Assembly (NCBI GenBank): GCA_913056415.1
Contig: CAJXNA010000160.1
Coordinates: forward strand, 1-5,068
DNA length: 5,068 bases
Source: an uncultured Chloroflexota bacterium
Lineage (GTDB): Bacteria > Chloroflexota > Dehalococcoidia > SM23-28-2 > RBG-16-64-32
Reading direction: 5' to 3'
This document shows, piece after piece, positions 4,901-5,068 of this stretch (its first letter is position 1; each line of letters opens with the position of its first letter). The notes beneath the pieces were generated by a model that was not told the origin of the DNA, searched no databases, and worked only from the letters and a program-made list of their open reading frames with translations. Both the position numbers and the translations under genes were made by a program.

Positions 4901-4930
4901 AGTGTAGCAGGGGGCAGGGGAGGGTGTCAA
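4901..4930 (-). promoter_or_regulatory. Sigma70-type promoter of the trpS-trpE-trpG transcription unit
   Basis: On the minus strand a perfect -35 hexamer TTGACA (4930-4925) is followed after 18 bases by TACACT (4906-4901), which matches the TATAAT consensus at four of six positions. TGC directly precedes the -10, making an extended -10 (TGnTACACT). Transcription would start near 4894-4895, just before the 5' strand of T-box Stem I. The position, immediately upstream of a complete riboswitch, makes this the obvious operon promoter. Confidence 0.75.
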
Positions 4931-4964
4931 CGGCGGCGGCGCCTCTCGATTCATGCCTTTATAC

Positions 4965-4989
4965 GCCATCACACCCTGAAGGGTATGGC
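4965..4989 (-). repeat. Imperfect hairpin between upstream gene and trp promoter
   Basis: On the minus strand GCCAT-ACCC, a TTCA loop, then GGGT-(GTG bulge)-ATGGC forms a 9-bp hairpin with a 3-nt bulge. It sits 28 bases after the stop of the upstream partial gene. No T-tract follows, so it is not a convincing intrinsic terminator. It may still be a weak or factor-assisted terminator, or a small palindromic repeat; its TTCA loop matches that of the palindrome at 4718-4737. Confidence 0.3.
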
Positions 4990-5016
4990 ATCAACCAACG
5001 GAATGCGTTTCAGCGG

Positions 5017-5067
5017 CTACAGCCGCACGGGCTCGCGGCCCTTGCGGACACGCTCGGCGGCGAGGAT
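5017..5067 (-). CDS. 3' end of an unidentified gene (partial)
   Basis: An open minus-strand frame enters from the right edge and ends at a TAG codon, giving 16 residues, ILAAERVRKGREPVRL. The charged, helix-like tail looks like a genuine protein C-terminus. The promoter and T-box leader begin about 90 bases beyond its stop, so it would be the gene preceding the trp transcription unit. Too little is visible to name a family, and a competing open frame runs on the opposite strand. The call rests on sequence character and on the neighbouring genes all sharing this strand. Confidence 0.45.
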   Translation of the reverse strand: MLAAERVRKGREPVRL

Positions 5068-5068
5068 G

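Noticed and set aside
4985..5068. Plus-strand ATG frame running off the right edge
   Set aside because: No ribosome binding site, unconvincing composition, and it conflicts with a more protein-like minus-strand end at 5017-5067.

Overview
All recognisable genes in this window lie on the minus strand and read as one tightly packed operon for tryptophan use, transcribed from the right end towards the left. The DNA is GC-rich. It combines a tryptophan-specific T-box leader, trpS in front of trpE and trpG, and short palindromes in the leader of a kind I associate with environmental Chloroflexota genomes. My best guess is therefore a member of Chloroflexota (Dehalococcoidia-like), with a high-GC Firmicute or a related T-box-bearing phylum as alternatives. 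This is an inference; no rRNA or other phylogenetic marker is present.

Layout in transcription order. The right edge (5017-5067) holds the last 16 codons of an unidentified gene. A sigma70-type promoter with a perfect -35 box and an extended -10 box lies at 4901-4930. It is followed by a complete T-box riboswitch (about 4575-4894) with a UGG (Trp) specifier, a canonical antiterminator carrying the 7-nt UGGCACC bulge, and a strong intrinsic terminator. Then come trpS (4516-3470), a four-helix-bundle (S23/IVP-like) gene (3468-2998), trpE (2974-1481), hicB antitoxin (1460-1209), hicA toxin (1209-994), trpG (997-431) and the start of an AlbA_2/Schlafen-type gene (422 to beyond the left edge). Gaps between genes are 1 nt, 23 nt, 20 nt, a 1-nt overlap, a 4-nt overlap and 8 nt.

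How the genes work together. Uncharged tRNA-Trp should stabilise the antiterminator and switch on both the charging enzyme (TrpS) and anthranilate synthase (TrpE with TrpG), the committed step of tryptophan synthesis. Three accessory modules are threaded through this core: the four-helix-bundle gene between trpS and trpE, hicBA between trpE and trpG, and an AlbA_2 gene after trpG. All would be read from the same Trp-starvation-controlled transcript.

Most interesting signals. The four-helix-bundle gene is bracketed by two arrays of exactly four heptamers (AGAACCN x4 at 2979-3006; the inverse NGGTTCT x4 at 3434-3461). They form inverted termini of a roughly 483-bp unit, encode part of the protein's N-terminus, contain its stop codon and end three bases before the trpE start codon. 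The hicBA toxin-antitoxin pair is joined to trpG by an ATGA stop/start overlap, tying toxin translation to a biosynthetic subunit.
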